Shown piece after piece: positions 11,835-24,020 of a DNA stretch of 64,000 bases. How positions within the stretch are numbered: position 1 is the first letter of the stretch; every line of letters starts with the position of its first letter. The stretch is taken from the NCBI GenBank assembly GCA_037039685.1, contig JAWNGF010000001.1, positions 4,836,001-4,900,000 of the forward strand, written 5' to 3'. This stretch comes from Ceratobasidium sp. AG-K (Eukaryota > Basidiomycota > Agaricomycetes > Cantharellales > Ceratobasidiaceae). Position numbers and translations under genes: made by a program. Below the pieces are notes generated by a model. It saw only the letters and a list, made by a program, of their open reading frames with translations, did no database searches and had not been told where the DNA came from.

Positions 11835-12572
11835 ATGTCGCACACAATCCATATCCACCGCTCCGTGATCTCCCCACCGTCCCGCATGTCTTCAACACGA
11901 CCCATTATCAACGAGTGGGCGTCGGTCGTCTCCCGCCGCAAGCTGCAACTTGCGTGTGCCGGGGGCCGCCGCGACGTCAGCATCCTGCACCGCCTTGTGC
12001 TCGTCTCCAACTTTGCCCGCGCCCACGAAGACGAGTGTGCGCCACCACCGGTGCCTACCACCCCCCAGCCCGAGTTTGTGTTTCCCGACATGTCTGCCGA
12101 ACCCCAGCCGACGCTTGACGAGGCGGGGTGGCTGGACGCCATTCTCCAAGAGCTCGAGGAAGAGGCCGAGGTCATGGTCTCGTGTCTCCCCGAAGAGTCG
12201 TGTGCCGCATCGACTTCAGACGCCCCCGCCGACGACGACGTCATTGTGTGCGACTCGTATTTCAGCATATGCAGCTGCGAAGACCCAGATCCCGCCCCCA
12301 CGTCATTGCCTGATGAGCTCAGCGATAGCCTTTCCGATCTCCCATTCTACTCCACACCAAGCCTCGACTCTTCCTCCATGGACATTGATTCCGACGAAGA
12401 GGGCCCCACCACCCCCTCGACGTCATTTGTCGACGCAGACACCCCCCAGGATTGCCATGGCCCATACGAGGACGCCCTTCCACCGCTGTTCGAGGAGCCC
12501 ATCTCTCGCCCGTCCATCATCCGGACATGCATCCCATACAATCCGCTATCCATGTCTCCTACTTATTGTTGA
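11835..12572 (+). CDS. Acidic Ser/Pro/Asp-rich protein, unknown function
   Basis: Single-exon protein of about 245 residues, not recognised. Start placed at 11835 (MSHTIHIHRSVISPP), because the in-frame upstream codons lie in what looks like a leader intron. A short basic N-terminal segment (INEWASVVSRRKLQLACAGG) is followed by a long acidic, disordered C-terminal region. That region has DEAGWLDAILQELEEEAEV and many Asp/Ser/Pro clusters (SLDSSSMDIDSDEE). No known domain, signal peptide or membrane segment is visible. It could be a small regulatory protein; any nuclear or transcription role is speculation. Confidence 0.6.
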   Translation: MSHTIHIHRSVISPPSRMSSTRPIINEWASVVSRRKLQLACAGGRRDVSILHRLVLVSNFARAHEDECAPPPVPTTPQPEFVFPDMSAEPQPTLDEAGWLDAILQELEEEAEVMVSCLPEESCAASTSDAPADDDVIVCDSYFSICSCEDPDPAPTSLPDELSDSLSDLPFYSTPSLDSSSMDIDSDEEGPTTPSTSFVDADTPQDCHGPYEDALPPLFEEPISRPSIIRTCIPYNPLSMSPTYC

Positions 12573-13257
12573 TATCTAGTGCCTCTTGTACATTAGTGTG
12601 TTTCTTTATGCCTCGCACTCGGCTGCCTGTGTTTCTACGTCTTCGTTCCACATTTCTCTGGCGCATTTTCATGTCTCTTGTTGCTTTCCATGTCTTACTA
12701 CTCGCCTCGACCCAGTCCCACCCACCTATTACGTCTCCACAAAAGGGTGCCCCTGGTGTTATCTTTTCCGCTGTAGATAACGAGACTGTCAAGCTACTTT
12801 ATTCCGGCCTGCTGGTAATGCATCCGTACTCCCCTCTCCATCTCGTGCATGATAACGCCCGTGAGGTGGCACGGAAATTGAGCCTGCATGCTGTGCCCAG
12901 CCTAATTTGCCTCCAGTCGTCAAGGCCCATGACGCCGAGAAATCTGTCAACCAACACACAGAAGCGCCGACACCGGCTTTGACTCTTGCGCCAGCGATAA
13001 CGCGACTTGGGACGCAGCCCGGGATACCATATTCATGTCGACTCTCACCGCGAAGCCTTCGATTCGAATGTTTACCCCGCACTTGCGTGGCACCCCAAAG
13101 ATACACTACGCTCAAGCTTTGGGCAAGTGTTTATCAGCAGGCGGTAATCCGGGGTACTCTTATCTCAATGGCACACGAGTTCCATTTCCACCGACCCATA
13201 CATGAACATGATTGGTCTTCGACTGGGGCGTTTGATGTCCGACTTCCCAATCCATAT
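12573..13257. other. convergent intergenic region
   Basis: About 690 bases between the acidic protein gene and the putative 3' end of the SRR1-like gene. No gene or repeat was recognised. Confidence 0.45.
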
Positions 13258-14804
13258 TCACCGGACTTCCCCGCCTTCCCCGTCTGTACCCGACCACTCC
13301 GCGAGCCCTGCAAGCGACCATGTGTACCCGCCCTTATCGCCACATAGAACCTGTAGGGCCGTATTATTGAACGCGCCTGGGAGCGCACTGCTCGACGAGA
13401 ACTGCGTGGACCGGAGCCGGGAGGCTGGAGAATACGTGTTATTACGGCCGTGACGGTGATGATGCGCCGAATGTGGAGCGCGCAAAGGAATACAGTTCAG
13501 GGAAGGATGTGTCCGTGTGGTCCAAGACTCGGCGGACGGCCGCCGGTAATAGGCAGGCGTAACACCCGCGGAGGTTGGCCCGGGAAAGAATGGTGGAGTC
13601 GGGATGCGCCAGCGAACAAGTGCCGAGCGCAAGAAGAGAGGAACCTACCTATTCGAGCGACGCAGGGTGTTTGCGCCTCCAGGATGCGAGCGGGTGTGCT
13701 GATGGGCGGTTCGTTGCCGAGTTGTGATTAGCGAAATGAATGATTGACGACCATTGTGTGATGCCAAAAGTGGTTGCATCAGTAATTACGGCTTTTTGGC
13801 GGCGAGTGAGGCGGCAGGGGAAAGTGTTTGGGATCGGCGTTTCCATTCTCAGCTGAGGTTGATTGCGTGCGCGTGACTAGAATAGCGCAAGAGGGGGCCA
13901 ATCGGGCAGAGAGTGAAAAGGACAGCTAGGCGTGGGGAGAGTTGATTGGGGGTGGTGAAATGGGGTGAGGGCGACGGCCAAGCGGACCGTCGAAATCCCC
14001 ATGGGCTCACCTCTCGACGTACGCGGCCAAATTGTTGGCTACGAGAATAATCCGACCCATGGCCTCAGCGGACCAGTTTGCCCGAAGGAACCGCTCGTAC
14101 AACTCGACGCCACAGTGAGGCATGTACACGAGCGTTGGTGTGTCTATCACATATGCGCCCCTCTACCATGAAGAGCGACGTCAGATTACCTATGCATACA
14201 TCGATCGGACCTACCTTGTTCTCATCCAGAACCGACAGGCCTAAATCCCGCAAGACTGAAATATCATCCACTTCGAATGCCGGATCGAATAGCTCTACTT
14301 CTGCGCGTGCCTAAATAGGGGCGCAGGAGACAAGGTCAGTTGCCCAAGCCCCTTCTGATGGAAGCACGTATAACGAATAGGACTTACGATAGCCAGCTCG
14401 TCGCACAGGTCAAGCAGCACGCCCAACTGCGCGCGGGATTCGACGGACTTTGTAGGTCGCCCTAGACCCAGACACAGGCACCCAAGTCCCCCTAGCCCCG
14501 CGTCCAGTTGACCATTGCCCAGTATCGATTGCCTCGCACCCCCGATCGTAGGAATGATTTCGGCTGACTTGCAATGAGTGCGCATAAGCTCGTCAGTACT
14601 CGCCACCTGCTTGCGCTATTGGTGCCCAATCGACCCGATAAGACACCCACCGCGATACGATACCCACCACCCCGAAGACACGAGCTCGTCACGAGTACGT
14701 TGCAACAACTCTGGGAACGGAGTCAAAGTCTTGGGTTTCCTCTTTTTGCCTTTGCCGCTTCGATTCACGTAAATAAATCCCTCCCCGTCTGCCATTTCGA
14801 TCAC
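13258..14804 (-). CDS. SRR1-like domain protein (Ber1-like); 3' exons uncertain
   Basis: SRR1 domain protein; relatives are Arabidopsis SRR1 and yeast Ber1, whose biochemical activity is not settled. Start at 14804: MIEMADGEGFIYVNRSGKGK is followed by FPELLQRTRDELVSSGWW. After an intron comes the core: CLCLGLGRPTKSVESRAQLG with LLDLCDELAI, then ARAEVELFDPAFEVDDISVL and RDLGLSVLDENK. After another intron comes RGAYVIDTPTLVYMPHCGVE with LYERFLRANW and MGRIILVANNLAAYVE, which are diagnostic. A small exon (STPARILEAQTPCVARI, about 13657-13705) follows after a long intron. The C-terminal LPGAFNNTALQVL near 13340-13390 matches the usual FND-x-SLQ end. The join between the last exons was not resolved, so the 3' limit (13258) is tentative. 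Confidence 0.7.
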
Positions 14805-16058
14805 GATTTACGTCTTGGAGCGGATTAGGACAGCGGAAGTGAATGGACGGGTTTCGGTCGCATCAAGCAAAAATTATGGCCTGGTCACGTGAAATTACCT
14901 CTATGACGAAGCTGATCCAATGCGGGGACCCCGGACAGTATCCTGACGATCCACGGTTCTCCACGGACGAAAAAAGTAACCTAATTGAGAGTGGCTACGT
15001 ACTAGCTTTAACAATGGGCCTCAGGATCGGCACTCAACGCGCGGACAACGTGTTTTCGTGCGCCGTGGACGGTCACGGGTCGCGTACGTACAGGGCATAG
15101 ACTCTGCCCACTGAAATGATTGGTCTCATGCACTGACTTTTTCGCCTGTCGTTCTGCGAAGAACACTGAAATATGTTACGCCACGTTGATTGGCACTGTG
15201 CTTTGTTTTAACGAATGGGAAATTTTAGTCAAGGCTAAATCCCTGCCGGGCAAAACATTTTGTTTATCTTTGCGTGGTTGGGACAGACGTATAGTGGAGC
15301 ACAGGGGCAGGTGGAGCACAGATAGGAGGTCAGGGCAGTACCCCACATCTTGTTTCTCCATCGTGTGAATCTCCAAATCTGACAATCTCTTGGCGCCGTC
15401 GATCTTTCTTAACAACATGGACAACCGGTGATATAATTTGTCGGTGATACAACTTGGATGGCTATATGCACTCACGAGCGCCCAAGCGGCCGAATTACCG
15501 CAAGGACTTTGCTCGGCTTCGAAGAATAGTGGAATTCGACCTATCCAAAAGCGAATAACTCGCGAGCGCCATATCCGCGCGGGGATCAAACCCTCTACAG
15601 TTCTATTTAACTAGTATACATACGAATAAATAGCACATTACGGAGGACCTCTGGTTTTGATTACAGCTTGGACGTTGTTCTCTGCAGCTGCGCCGCCAAT
15701 CATCTTGTTCTATTCTGGGTGACACATTAACTTTACCATTAATTTCTGGCGAAATCCAGATTTCCATTCAGAGCATCTAGCGTTGTAATGCCTGTCCAAA
15801 ACGCGAAGCGAAACGAACGTGCGCACTCCACGTTGCCGGTGAAGCGAAATAGACGCGGCGGGATAAATTGCCGATTACGTCGAGAAGCCGACCGACCCCG
15901 CCACTTCAGACCTTGGATGGTAAATTACCATGACACCCAAACGCGTACAAGCGCAAACGCTCGTGATTCGACCCGTTCTCATTGTGACAACAGTGTTTCA
16001 AGTACTCTACTATCAAATTTTACTGTTCGTGCCAATATACATATATCGTAGCTGTAAC
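14805..16058. other. gene-poor stretch, nothing recognised
   Basis: About 1.25 kb upstream of the SRR1-like start and downstream of the PNPOx-like gene. An open frame of about 138 codons on the minus strand (15176-15589) has no domain, splice pattern or start that convinced me. No RNA gene was recognised. Confidence 0.4.
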
Positions 16059-17156
16059 TTAGTCACGACCGGCTAGAGCAGACACATGCACAGGTGTCGG
16101 AGAAACCTTGCAGTAACTAGAGGGCTCAGGCGTATCTGGGACAACGCGCAGTGGGATTACGCCGGTCCATGTTTTAGCGACCAGTTCCTCGTTGGTCAAG
16201 TCCTAAGGTCACGTGAATTTAAGCTCCGAACGCTCAAGCGAATGATCTCTCACCTTTTTATCGTCTTTCGGCGGGCCGGTGCGGATCTTTGCACTGTACA
16301 AAGAATGCATCAAGCCAAGGTTTGAGCAAAAATATTTCAACATACCTGGCAGTTTCGACCTTGATCCTCAAGATGCCAGTTCCGCGTTTCTCTTCCTCAT
16401 CCGGTTGTCGCGAAGCCTCCCAACGCCCAGGCACGAGCTGATTCACAAGCAGCTTGATAGCATCCGCCTTTTCTTCGGCAGAAGAAAGGGGCAACACGAC
16501 GCCGTGAACCACGGCTCTGTAGTTGCCGGGTGCGGTCGGAGCGGGTCGAGTATATGCGATCAGACCAGTGGGTAGCTAGGAGTAATCAAGGACATACGAG
16601 CGGTAGTTCATTGAATGTGAAAACGCAGATAGTGCAAGGACGAGGCCGTCGACAAGTGTTGCACTCGCGACGACTGGTGTACCGGCGTCAGCCAACGTGC
16701 TGAGGACTCGAGTTGTTGGGTATCCTGAATACGTGGGGTAAGTTTGTGGGGTAACAATCATTCAGCTGAGCCAATTCGTACCGTGAAAGTACAAATAGCA
16801 CTGCCCGGTTTCATCCTCGTGCCAGACGCCGAGCATTGGAATGCATTGTGGGAGGCCTTGTGCGTCTAAGCACAAATTTCAAGCACTGGAACTATATATA
16901 AGGCGGACATTACATAACCTACCGACGAAAGCAACATGCATAACACGAGCTTCACGGATGATCGAAGCAATAGTTTCCTTGTCGTAAACACCTGTGCGCC
17001 AAGTGATATCGTCCCATCATTATGAAAATACCCAAGCATGGAACATTCAGCTGGCCGGAGCGCATATGCTCGGGTCGAAGGGACCTCACCTCTGTCCGGC
17101 CTCCTTCGCACGGTATTGAGCGCAGTCTTCTCAAATTTAGTATCGTTTTCAGACAT
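16059..17156 (-). CDS. Pyridoxamine 5'-phosphate oxidase-like, FMN-binding split-barrel protein
   Basis: Member of the PNPOx-like flavin-nucleotide-binding family (split barrel binding FMN); the true substrate is unknown. Exons in order: [20 protein letters not shown] (start 17156), [60 protein letters not shown] with [40 protein letters not shown] with [21 protein letters not shown] and [20 protein letters not shown]. The stop is at 16059. Every join uses a GT-AG intron and keeps frame; the intron after MNYRS is the longest. The [13 protein letters not shown] segment is typical of this family. It is a cytosolic protein without a signal peptide. Spacing to both neighbours is more than 1 kb. 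Confidence 0.88.
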
Positions 17157-18481
17157 TTCGGGAGCTTCTGTGAAGGAGGAAGTCGGAGCAACTTGCTAGA
17201 TTTTATACCACTGAATTTTCGTCGAGTCATTGCCTCCACTCTCGTTAAGCGAGCCTGATCGAGTAGTCGTGTCGACCGTGACGAATCAGATTGGAGCTGT
17301 TGCCCATGTTGTACGTACATTCGCATGGGAGCAACAGGTGGCATATCACAAGGTGCAAACTGAACGGTGGAGGTTGTATTTTCTTCCAAGTGCAGATTTC
17401 AGCAAGCGAAGGAAGTCGGGGGATAATTGTCCCAGAATTATGCTACAATACACCGCGGCGCAATCAACTGAGTTGGAAGCGCGATGGGGTGGAATGCATA
17501 CAGGAACGACTGGCCGAAGGCGGATGTACAAGGCACCATTGCGCTTGGATGGAAGATGGCGCGTGGCATGTGCTTGCCGCGGCAAGCGCTTCGGACAAAG
17601 CGCTCGGCGGTCAGGGGCCACAGTAACCCAAGCTCGTCGGATACACTGTACCGCAACTCCTTATTGTTTTATAAGTGCGGAACGACGGCGCCGAAACTTG
17701 GCGGGGTAAATTTCAGGTGTATTTATAAAACACATATATTCGAGCAGATGACTTGTTTTGTCCGTGGAAAACCGGCAGCAGCAGATCTTGTGTCCAAAAA
17801 CGATGCGCGGCCACACGCCGATCTCAGACCTGTGCGATGGTTCCTGTCCACTCGGCGTGAACTGCGGGCGCCCAAGTGGGGCTATATAAACCCCGGGGCG
17901 TTGCGAGGGGAGGGATCCACCTGCGTGCCACTGCATTCGAATTTGTTACGCCCTCGATCCCTTCCCTGTCATATTGCCTGTGTTCTCAAAAATTGATTTG
18001 GCAGAAGCCCTGCTCGGCGGACTTCGCCATTGATCCCAGGTGTATATAAGTCTTGGGTGTCCTTGAGGCTCGCAGCCCCTCGCCTTGACAGACAAACAGC
18101 CTTGAGGCAGCAATTTGCCTATTTTAGTCCATCATTCGAATCAGCGCTCTGCTTCGCCCGACCACACACTCCCACACTCGCATTGCGTTTAAACTCGATA
18201 AGAACCGCTTGCAACGGAAACAATCCTATCAGAGGACAGCCAAGCTCCAAGAGCACTAGATTTGGTCCAACGCAGCTAGGGGCTCACTACTGCTCCTCGA
18301 GCCCCCGTCGCCCCACTCGTTCTCAAATACCTGTCGGTTCGCAACCCAGAGCTCACGACCACCCAGTCTGCTCGCGCATTTGGTATTTAGTTGTAGTATC
18401 TCAGGGTAAGCTTACCTCCCCACAATGATGTCAATGTCCAGAAACGGACCAGTGAGCTCATCATGCTTCGACACATTGCAG
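17157..18481. promoter_or_regulatory. intergenic region with two strong TATA boxes on the + strand
   Basis: About 1.3 kb without a convincing gene. TATATAAA at 17883-17890 and TATATAAG at 18043-18050 both lie in the + orientation. A roughly 370-base stretch follows, with donor- and acceptor-like sites (ggtaagc at about 18406, ttgcag ending 18481), which may be a spliced leader of the Ser/Pro-rich gene. Confidence 0.4.
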
Positions 18482-19192
18482 ATGTCCTCGCACAACCCAC
18501 CATCGTCCTCGACGTCTATACACGCGTCACCGACACTTACACCTCCATCTCGGCCAACCCGACCTCGTCTATCGCGCGGCATCTCGTCAAGGAAACCTGC
18601 TCCCCCGCCTGTCCCACCATCGCTCCGAGATCATCCCCTGTTGGATGCAGTAACGCATGCGAGTTCGTCATCTTCGTCATCAGGAGCCTCCACATCTCCA
18701 GCCAGCATGGGCAGCTCACGTCAGTCGAGTGTAGCAGCTTCACCCTCGGTTCGGCCTGTAGACAAGATTCCGCTCCCCAGTCCAACCAGTCTCTGGTCGG
18801 TACCTCCTCGCCCTAGCCCTCCTATCTCAGGTCCATGGAGCACTGCGACACCGTGCAATGCCGAACCTGTTGGCGATGCGATGGGCCTACTTGACACTGT
18901 GCCTGCGGGATCAACTATCAGCGTAGCTTCGCCCGGTGGCTACCCCTGGCATGCGATGGTAGGATCAGCGTGCGTTCCTCCAGGAACAGGGCACAACCGC
19001 ACTCCCCAGGGGTACGACCATGTCTCCATGCCACTCGGAGCACACCGGCCCTCGCATAGACACCCTCAGCGTTCTGAACACAAACCAGCGAGGAGCCCAG
19101 GGGTGGGCACAGCGGGGCAACGGCACAATGTCGGGACGCTGCACACCCACTCACCCCAACCGTCCCCCCCTGTCACACCTGCCGCGGCATAA
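18482..19192 (+). CDS. Ser/Pro-rich disordered protein, unknown function
   Basis: Single open frame of 236 codons from MSSHNPPSSSTS to a stop at 19192. An in-frame ATG at 18425 is possible, but a donor and acceptor just before 18482 suggest that segment is leader intron. Composition is dominated by Ser, Pro, Thr and Arg (PTRPRLSRGISSRKPAPPPV, HASSSSSSSGASTSPASM, LPSPTSLWSVPPRPSPP). No domain, signal peptide or membrane helix is seen. PxxP-type segments could bind SH3 domains, but that is only a guess. The two TATA boxes upstream support transcription of this strand. Confidence 0.5.
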   Translation: MSSHNPPSSSTSIHASPTLTPPSRPTRPRLSRGISSRKPAPPPVPPSLRDHPLLDAVTHASSSSSSSGASTSPASMGSSRQSSVAASPSVRPVDKIPLPSPTSLWSVPPRPSPPISGPWSTATPCNAEPVGDAMGLLDTVPAGSTISVASPGGYPWHAMVGSACVPPGTGHNRTPQGYDHVSMPLGAHRPSHRHPQRSEHKPARSPGVGTAGQRHNVGTLHTHSPQPSPPVTPAAA

Positions 19193-19619
19193 TGCGAAGG
19201 TGTTGGCCACTTGAAGTGAAACCCTTGATTTATCGCCCGATTCGGTTTCTTTGGGAAAGTTGGACATTTGTGTTTTCTATTGGGTTATATTCGGTCTAAA
19301 AGCAGTACTGAATGCGTACTGGGAATCCCATTCCGCCCCGCTCCACTCTCCCATGTCATTTATCTCGCATCAGCATGTCCTACCTGGTCTCACGCGTACA
19401 TTCTCTGTTCTCTGTCATTTTCCATCTATATTAACTCTTTTGCTGTCTTATCTCTAAGCGCCCTATGTGTATCAGAGTATGTTCCCGTGTAAAACATAGA
19501 CTTCGTAGCTCCTTGTAATCCAGTACAATTTTACAACGGACTGTGCGCGCTGGCATTACTGAAATACCGACTACCATTACATAAAAACAGCCAAATCCTA
19601 CACCCCTTTCTGTCCGTAG
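19193..19619. other. convergent intergenic region
   Basis: About 430 bases between the Ser/Pro-rich gene and the end of SF3A1. T-rich, consistent with 3' UTRs; nothing else seen. Confidence 0.5.
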
Positions 19620-22225
19620 CTACTTCTTTTTACGCACATCAAGCGTGATAAGATCACCCTCACCGAGGTTGTAGCTCGCAAGCGTTTGGTTATTGGTTAA
19701 CTGCTTGCCATTGTAGCTGAAACGCATCCAACTTGCGCCAAGCGAGCTCCCGATAACGTGTTGCACCCGATCGCGCAGGGTCGAAATCAATAATGTGAGT
19801 GGCAGGTCGGGTACGGTAACAACTTGGCCGTTCATCTTCCACCCAGGATTTTCGGGGTGGTTCGGTAACTGGACGTTGATCGATACCGGTTCGCCCTATT
19901 CAACAAAGGGTTGATTAAATTATCCCAGTTGGGATAGGTGGGATTTACTCACGTTGTGCAAGTTTTGCCAGTCTTGCTCGGTATAGTATCGTCCTTCCGG
20001 GAGTTTCTCGACCCGTGGGCGCTTAGGGGCCGCTTGTTGCATACCGTCTCCGCCGTTCATTTCGTCTGCGCTTCGTACAACCCCCGCGACAGGTGAAGGT
20101 GCACCTGGCATGCCCATGGCTGCTAGTCGGCTGGGGTGAATGCCGCCTGGTGTAGACATTGCAAACGTCGGCATTGCCGGGAGTGATGGGTGAGGCGGGG
20201 GAAGGGGCTGAGGCGCGGCAAAGACGGTTGCCCCGGCCGAGTAGACGCCCGTCGGGTCGAGCGACGGAGGTGCGAGCGTGGGGTTTGCGGGGAGAGACGG
20301 ATTGATTGGAAGGCTGCTCCCACCCGACGGGCCAACTGAAGGTCCGATCATATTCGAAGGGTTCGCGCTACATGTCAAGGTGGTCAGAAGTGAAGGAAAG
20401 GTACTAGCAAGGCACTCACGCTCCGATTCCAAGCTTGCTCTTGTGGATCGCCGCAATCTGCTCGTCGAGATTTGCGTTAGACTGGAACTTGTCCAGCGTA
20501 CCGGCCTTTGTAGCCGTATGACCATCCCAAACAACCTTTTCGCGCTCGCGACGGCGCGCTTGTTCTTCTGCTGCCTCTTTTTTGCGCGCTTCTTCATCGG
20601 CTTCGGCACCAAAGATATCCGTACGTGTGCGTGCAAGGTCGCGGAGCGAAGTGACAATGTTTGCGCCTCGCTGCAACTCGCTTGCTTGTGCACGGCGCAT
20701 TTCGAGGGCATCTCGTTGTGTTTTCCATTTGGGGTCCAGGAGTTCGATACGTCTGTGCTCGGCGAGTTCCTCTTCTGGCACTTGCTGGCCGCAAATGGTA
20801 CAAGTAGTCATAATTTGTTTTGATGCCGCCTTGGCTGCGAGAGCTAGTGACATTGATGTTAGCATGGCCCGATTAATGCCACTACTACACTCACGCTTGG
20901 GAACATAGTCCTTCCTGATCTTCATTGGTACGTTGGCGCTGTTCTGGAACTCTCTCGCACGGGTTTCTTCCCTTTCCCTCTCTTCTGCTTCTCTGCGCTT
21001 CCTCTCGCGGACCTCTTCATCGTCGGCCATTCCCATAGGTGCAGCTGACCCGTTGGTTGCGGGTGCCTCTGGATCGACCTCCTCCTCGAGCAAGACGTTG
21101 GCAGCACGGTAAGCCTCGACATCAGGCGCAGTGGCCTCCATGATTTGGGCGGCCATGCGCTTTTGGGCCAGAGTCATGTTCTCGACCTCGGCTATGCTCA
21201 TAGGAGGCGGCAGGTCTGAGGTCGCGTCGGCAGCTGTAAACTCGATAGTCTGAACAATATGATAGTCGTGCCATTCGATCTCGGCAAATGCAACTGAATA
21301 TACTCAGTAAACCTCTCTGCCAATGAATTCATGTACTCACTGCGTTCCGCTTCCTGATCATCCTCTTTCTTCTTTTCCCTTTCCCTACGCCATCGCTCAT
21401 ACGCGGCACGTTCGCGTGCATCGGCAAGCATGTCCCATTTCCCTTCTGGTGTAGCATGAAGGGCAATTTTGGCGAGAAGTTCCTTGGGAGGATAGAGTAC
21501 ACGAGTATATTGCTCAACGAGCCGATTAAAGTAGCTGAAGAGCGAATGGTTTGGGCGCAGAAAGTCAAACTGGAAGTTACGAGCCTCTCGCGCGGTGAGA
21601 GCATGGAGGAATGGTCGACCGCGACGAGCCGTATATAGCGCCGTGAGTTTGATGATGTCCCTATTTCCAGCTAAGTAACTGGTTCCACATAGACAGGAGA
21701 AGATCATAAACTCACAAATCAACTGCACTCACTTGCGGAGCATCATACACGAACTCGTGCGGTGGAGGCTCTTTCGGTGGGGCCTGAATGGTAGGAACGA
21801 CGGCGGCGGTTTGAGGGGCGTCGTTCTTGACGGCTGCGGCCTCTGGCTCTTCCTCTCCGTCTTCAATCTTTTGAATGCGATGCCTGTAGTATGCATGATA
21901 TGGGTCGGCCGAGTTTAGGAATGAGAACTTGGGCTCATTACGCTGTGACTCGCGGATTTTATCCTCAAATTGGGCGGGATTGGCCGAGCGTGCGACAAAA
22001 TTGGCGGTACGGTCAATTATAGCTTTGAATTCTGTTAGCAAATAGCATAGACAACAAAATAGCGCGCTTACTGCGAATGTCTGGTGGGGGATAAATCATG
22101 CCCGTGGCAAACTTGGCCGAACCAGTCTTGGGCAACTCGGCGTCGATGCCTTTTAGTGAGTTCGCGTTACTGGCCGATGCCACCGCATCATGAATCATCG
22201 CGTCGACCTGACTGTCCATGTTCAT
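19620..22225 (-). CDS. SF3A1: Splicing factor 3A subunit 1 (SF3A1/Prp21)
   Basis: U2 snRNP component needed for prespliceosome assembly. Start 22225 gives MNMDSQVDAMIHDAV. Two SURP domains follow: IIDRTANFVARSANPAQFED with KFSFLNSADPYHAYYRHRI, and DIIKLTALYTARRGRPFLHA with FLRPNHSLFSYFNRLV. A charged middle region contains LPPPMSIAEVENMTLAQKR and an IMTTCTICGQQVPEEELAEH segment followed by DPKWKTQRD. A Pro-rich linker leads to the C-terminal ubiquitin-like domain (VTVPDLPLTLLISTLRDRVQ; ASWMRFSYNGKQLTNNQTLA) ending LDVRKKK at 19620. Introns are about 50-60 nt. Order and motifs match the family over its full length. Confidence 0.95.
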
Positions 22226-22537
22226 CGCGACGGGTGATAGGTGTGGTCGAGCGAAGCTGGTAACTTGTGTGTGCACGTGATCGGCCGTGTTTGCACTTGA
22301 GTACACATTACATAACTAACTTCCTGTAAACTTTTAAGCCTCAGTCTTCCACGACCTCCAGGCGAGTACGATTTCTTATTTACTGGTGTTTTACGGATGA
22401 AACGCACTGGGCTCTGAACCACGATGGAAATGCACTACTGCCTACGGGTGGGCCGCCTAGAAAACGGTTAACTGAACTTGCAATTGACTGTGATCGTGTC
22501 TTACTCGAGACTAATGCGTTTATCCTCCATAGGCATC
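22226..22537. promoter_or_regulatory. divergent promoter between SF3A1 and LCP5
   Basis: About 310 bases between two divergent start codons of RNA-processing genes. No clear TATA box was seen. Co-expression through a shared promoter is inference. Confidence 0.4.
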
Positions 22538-23800
22538 ATGGCTCCGTCTGATTTAGCGAACAATGCCGACATTCGGGCTTTCTGCGAACTTGCAGCCGAG
22601 ATGACCCGAAGCGTCGCTTCTGCACGACAACTAGTGCAGTCACTTCTAGCCAAGTAAGCCTAACATCACTCTCAATACCAGTCACACCACCTGAGACTAA
22701 AAGATAGACAGGACTCTGAACTAGACACCCGTGCTGGAATATCCCTCTTGTCCCTCAAAAATCATGTCATGCTTTCGTATATTCACTCGCTTGCATTGCT
22801 TCCGGCGCATCAGGTGCTAGGCCATTCGCTGCTCGATCGTGCCCCTCCTTCAGAGCCATTTGGCGCGGTTGACCGACCAGCCAGAGGTTCTGATGCAGGG
22901 GATCTGGTCGACACTATGGTCGAGAACCGCATCGTTCTCGAGAAGACCAAGGCATTGGAAGCTCGTATGAAGTACCAGATCGACAAACTGGTACGGTTGG
23001 CCCAAGATAACCCTCAGGATGAAGGGGATGTCATTGATGGTGAGACTCAACACATTATCTCTTGCTATTGTACTAATACCGTATCCCTAGATCCTCTGGC
23101 ATTCAAGCCCAACCTCACCAACCTTGCTGCTCCATCTACTCAAAATGGTCGTATCACCACCGAAGCTGCCAACGCCGAGGGTGGGGCTGCGTCAGACGTT
23201 GGATCCGGATCGGATGATGAAGGTGGGGACGGGATATACCGCCCGCCCAAACTCGCTCCCGTCCCTTACGTCGAAGGCCGATCCAAAAAGTCCAAGTCGG
23301 AACGAGCCTATCAACCCCAATCCCTCTCGTCGCTTGTTGCCCTCGATCCCAGTCGCCCGCACCTGGAATCCGCGTCCGGCCTTGGCTCAGGTTCTGCTTC
23401 TCTATCGTCGAATCGCGCACGCGAGTTGAAACGCATGACCGAGTTCGAGGAGGAGAATATGACTCGTCTAGTTATGAACAAAAAGGAGGAGCGGAGGCGC
23501 CGCCGGGACGAGGAGGACATGGCGTTTGGTGGAGCCAGTGCACGCAAGGGCGGAGGTGCCGCGTTGCGGGACGAGTTTAGGGACGTATTGGGTGCGATTG
23601 ATAGGAAGCGCAGCGCATCTCGTGGAGATGGTTATGAAGAACTGAGGCAAAAGGGCAAGAAGGCGGGCGCATTTGAGAGAAGTAGGGTCAGAAAGGTGGA
23701 CCAGGTGGATGAAGCTCGTGAAGGCCCACGCGCTAGGAAGAAGAGCAGGTTCGAATCGGCCATCAAAGCCAACAGAAAATCTGCAAAACGTCAAAAATAA
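22538..23800 (+). CDS. LCP5: Neuroguidin/LCP5-like Sas10/Utp3-family ribosome biogenesis protein
   Basis: Nucleolar factor of 18S rRNA processing. Exon 1 (from 22538) encodes MAPSDLANNADIRAFCELAA with MTRSVASARQLVQSLLAK. After an intron comes DSELDTRAGISLLSLKNHVM with LSYIHSLALLPAHQVLGHSL, the Sas10/Utp3 helical domain. VENRIVLEKTKALEARMKYQ with IDKLVRLAQ follows, then DPLAFKPNLTNL, YRPPKLAPVPYVE and a basic C-terminus with FESAIKANRKSAKRQK. A small intron near 23040-23090 follows DEGDVID. The KALEARMKYQIDKLVR and YRPPKLAPVPY motifs are characteristic. It shares a divergent upstream region with SF3A1. Confidence 0.93.
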
Positions 23801-24020
23801 CGGGTGCTTTGGAACCGTTATTGCAATGAGCTCGTATATATCCTTATATATCGGTTTAAATGTGGTTTCTCATTCATTCACTAGAGTTATCATTAGGAAT
23901 CAAGATTGTCCAACTATAGTCCGTGAAATAAATCGACGAAAGCGAACGCAAAATCTAGTCCAAGTTAAAATATCGTCGCTAAACATGTGCGTGGCACGAG
24001 CGTGTTTACACAAAAGGTTA

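Noticed and set aside
15176..15589. 138-codon minus-strand open frame reading MIPARIWRSRVIRFWIGRIP
   Set aside because: Begins near a tRNA-like GGTTTGATCCC element but has no recognisable domain, no plausible splice partners and unremarkable composition; treated as chance.
15540..15600. tRNA-like B-box sequences (GGTTTGATCCC, GGTCGAATTCC) on the minus strand
   Set aside because: No acceptor-stem pairing or D-arm could be formed around them, so no tRNA was called.
17230..17996. Overlapping + strand frames upstream of the Ser/Pro-rich gene
   Set aside because: No domain, several frames equally open and a TATA box inside; more likely promoter or leader sequence.
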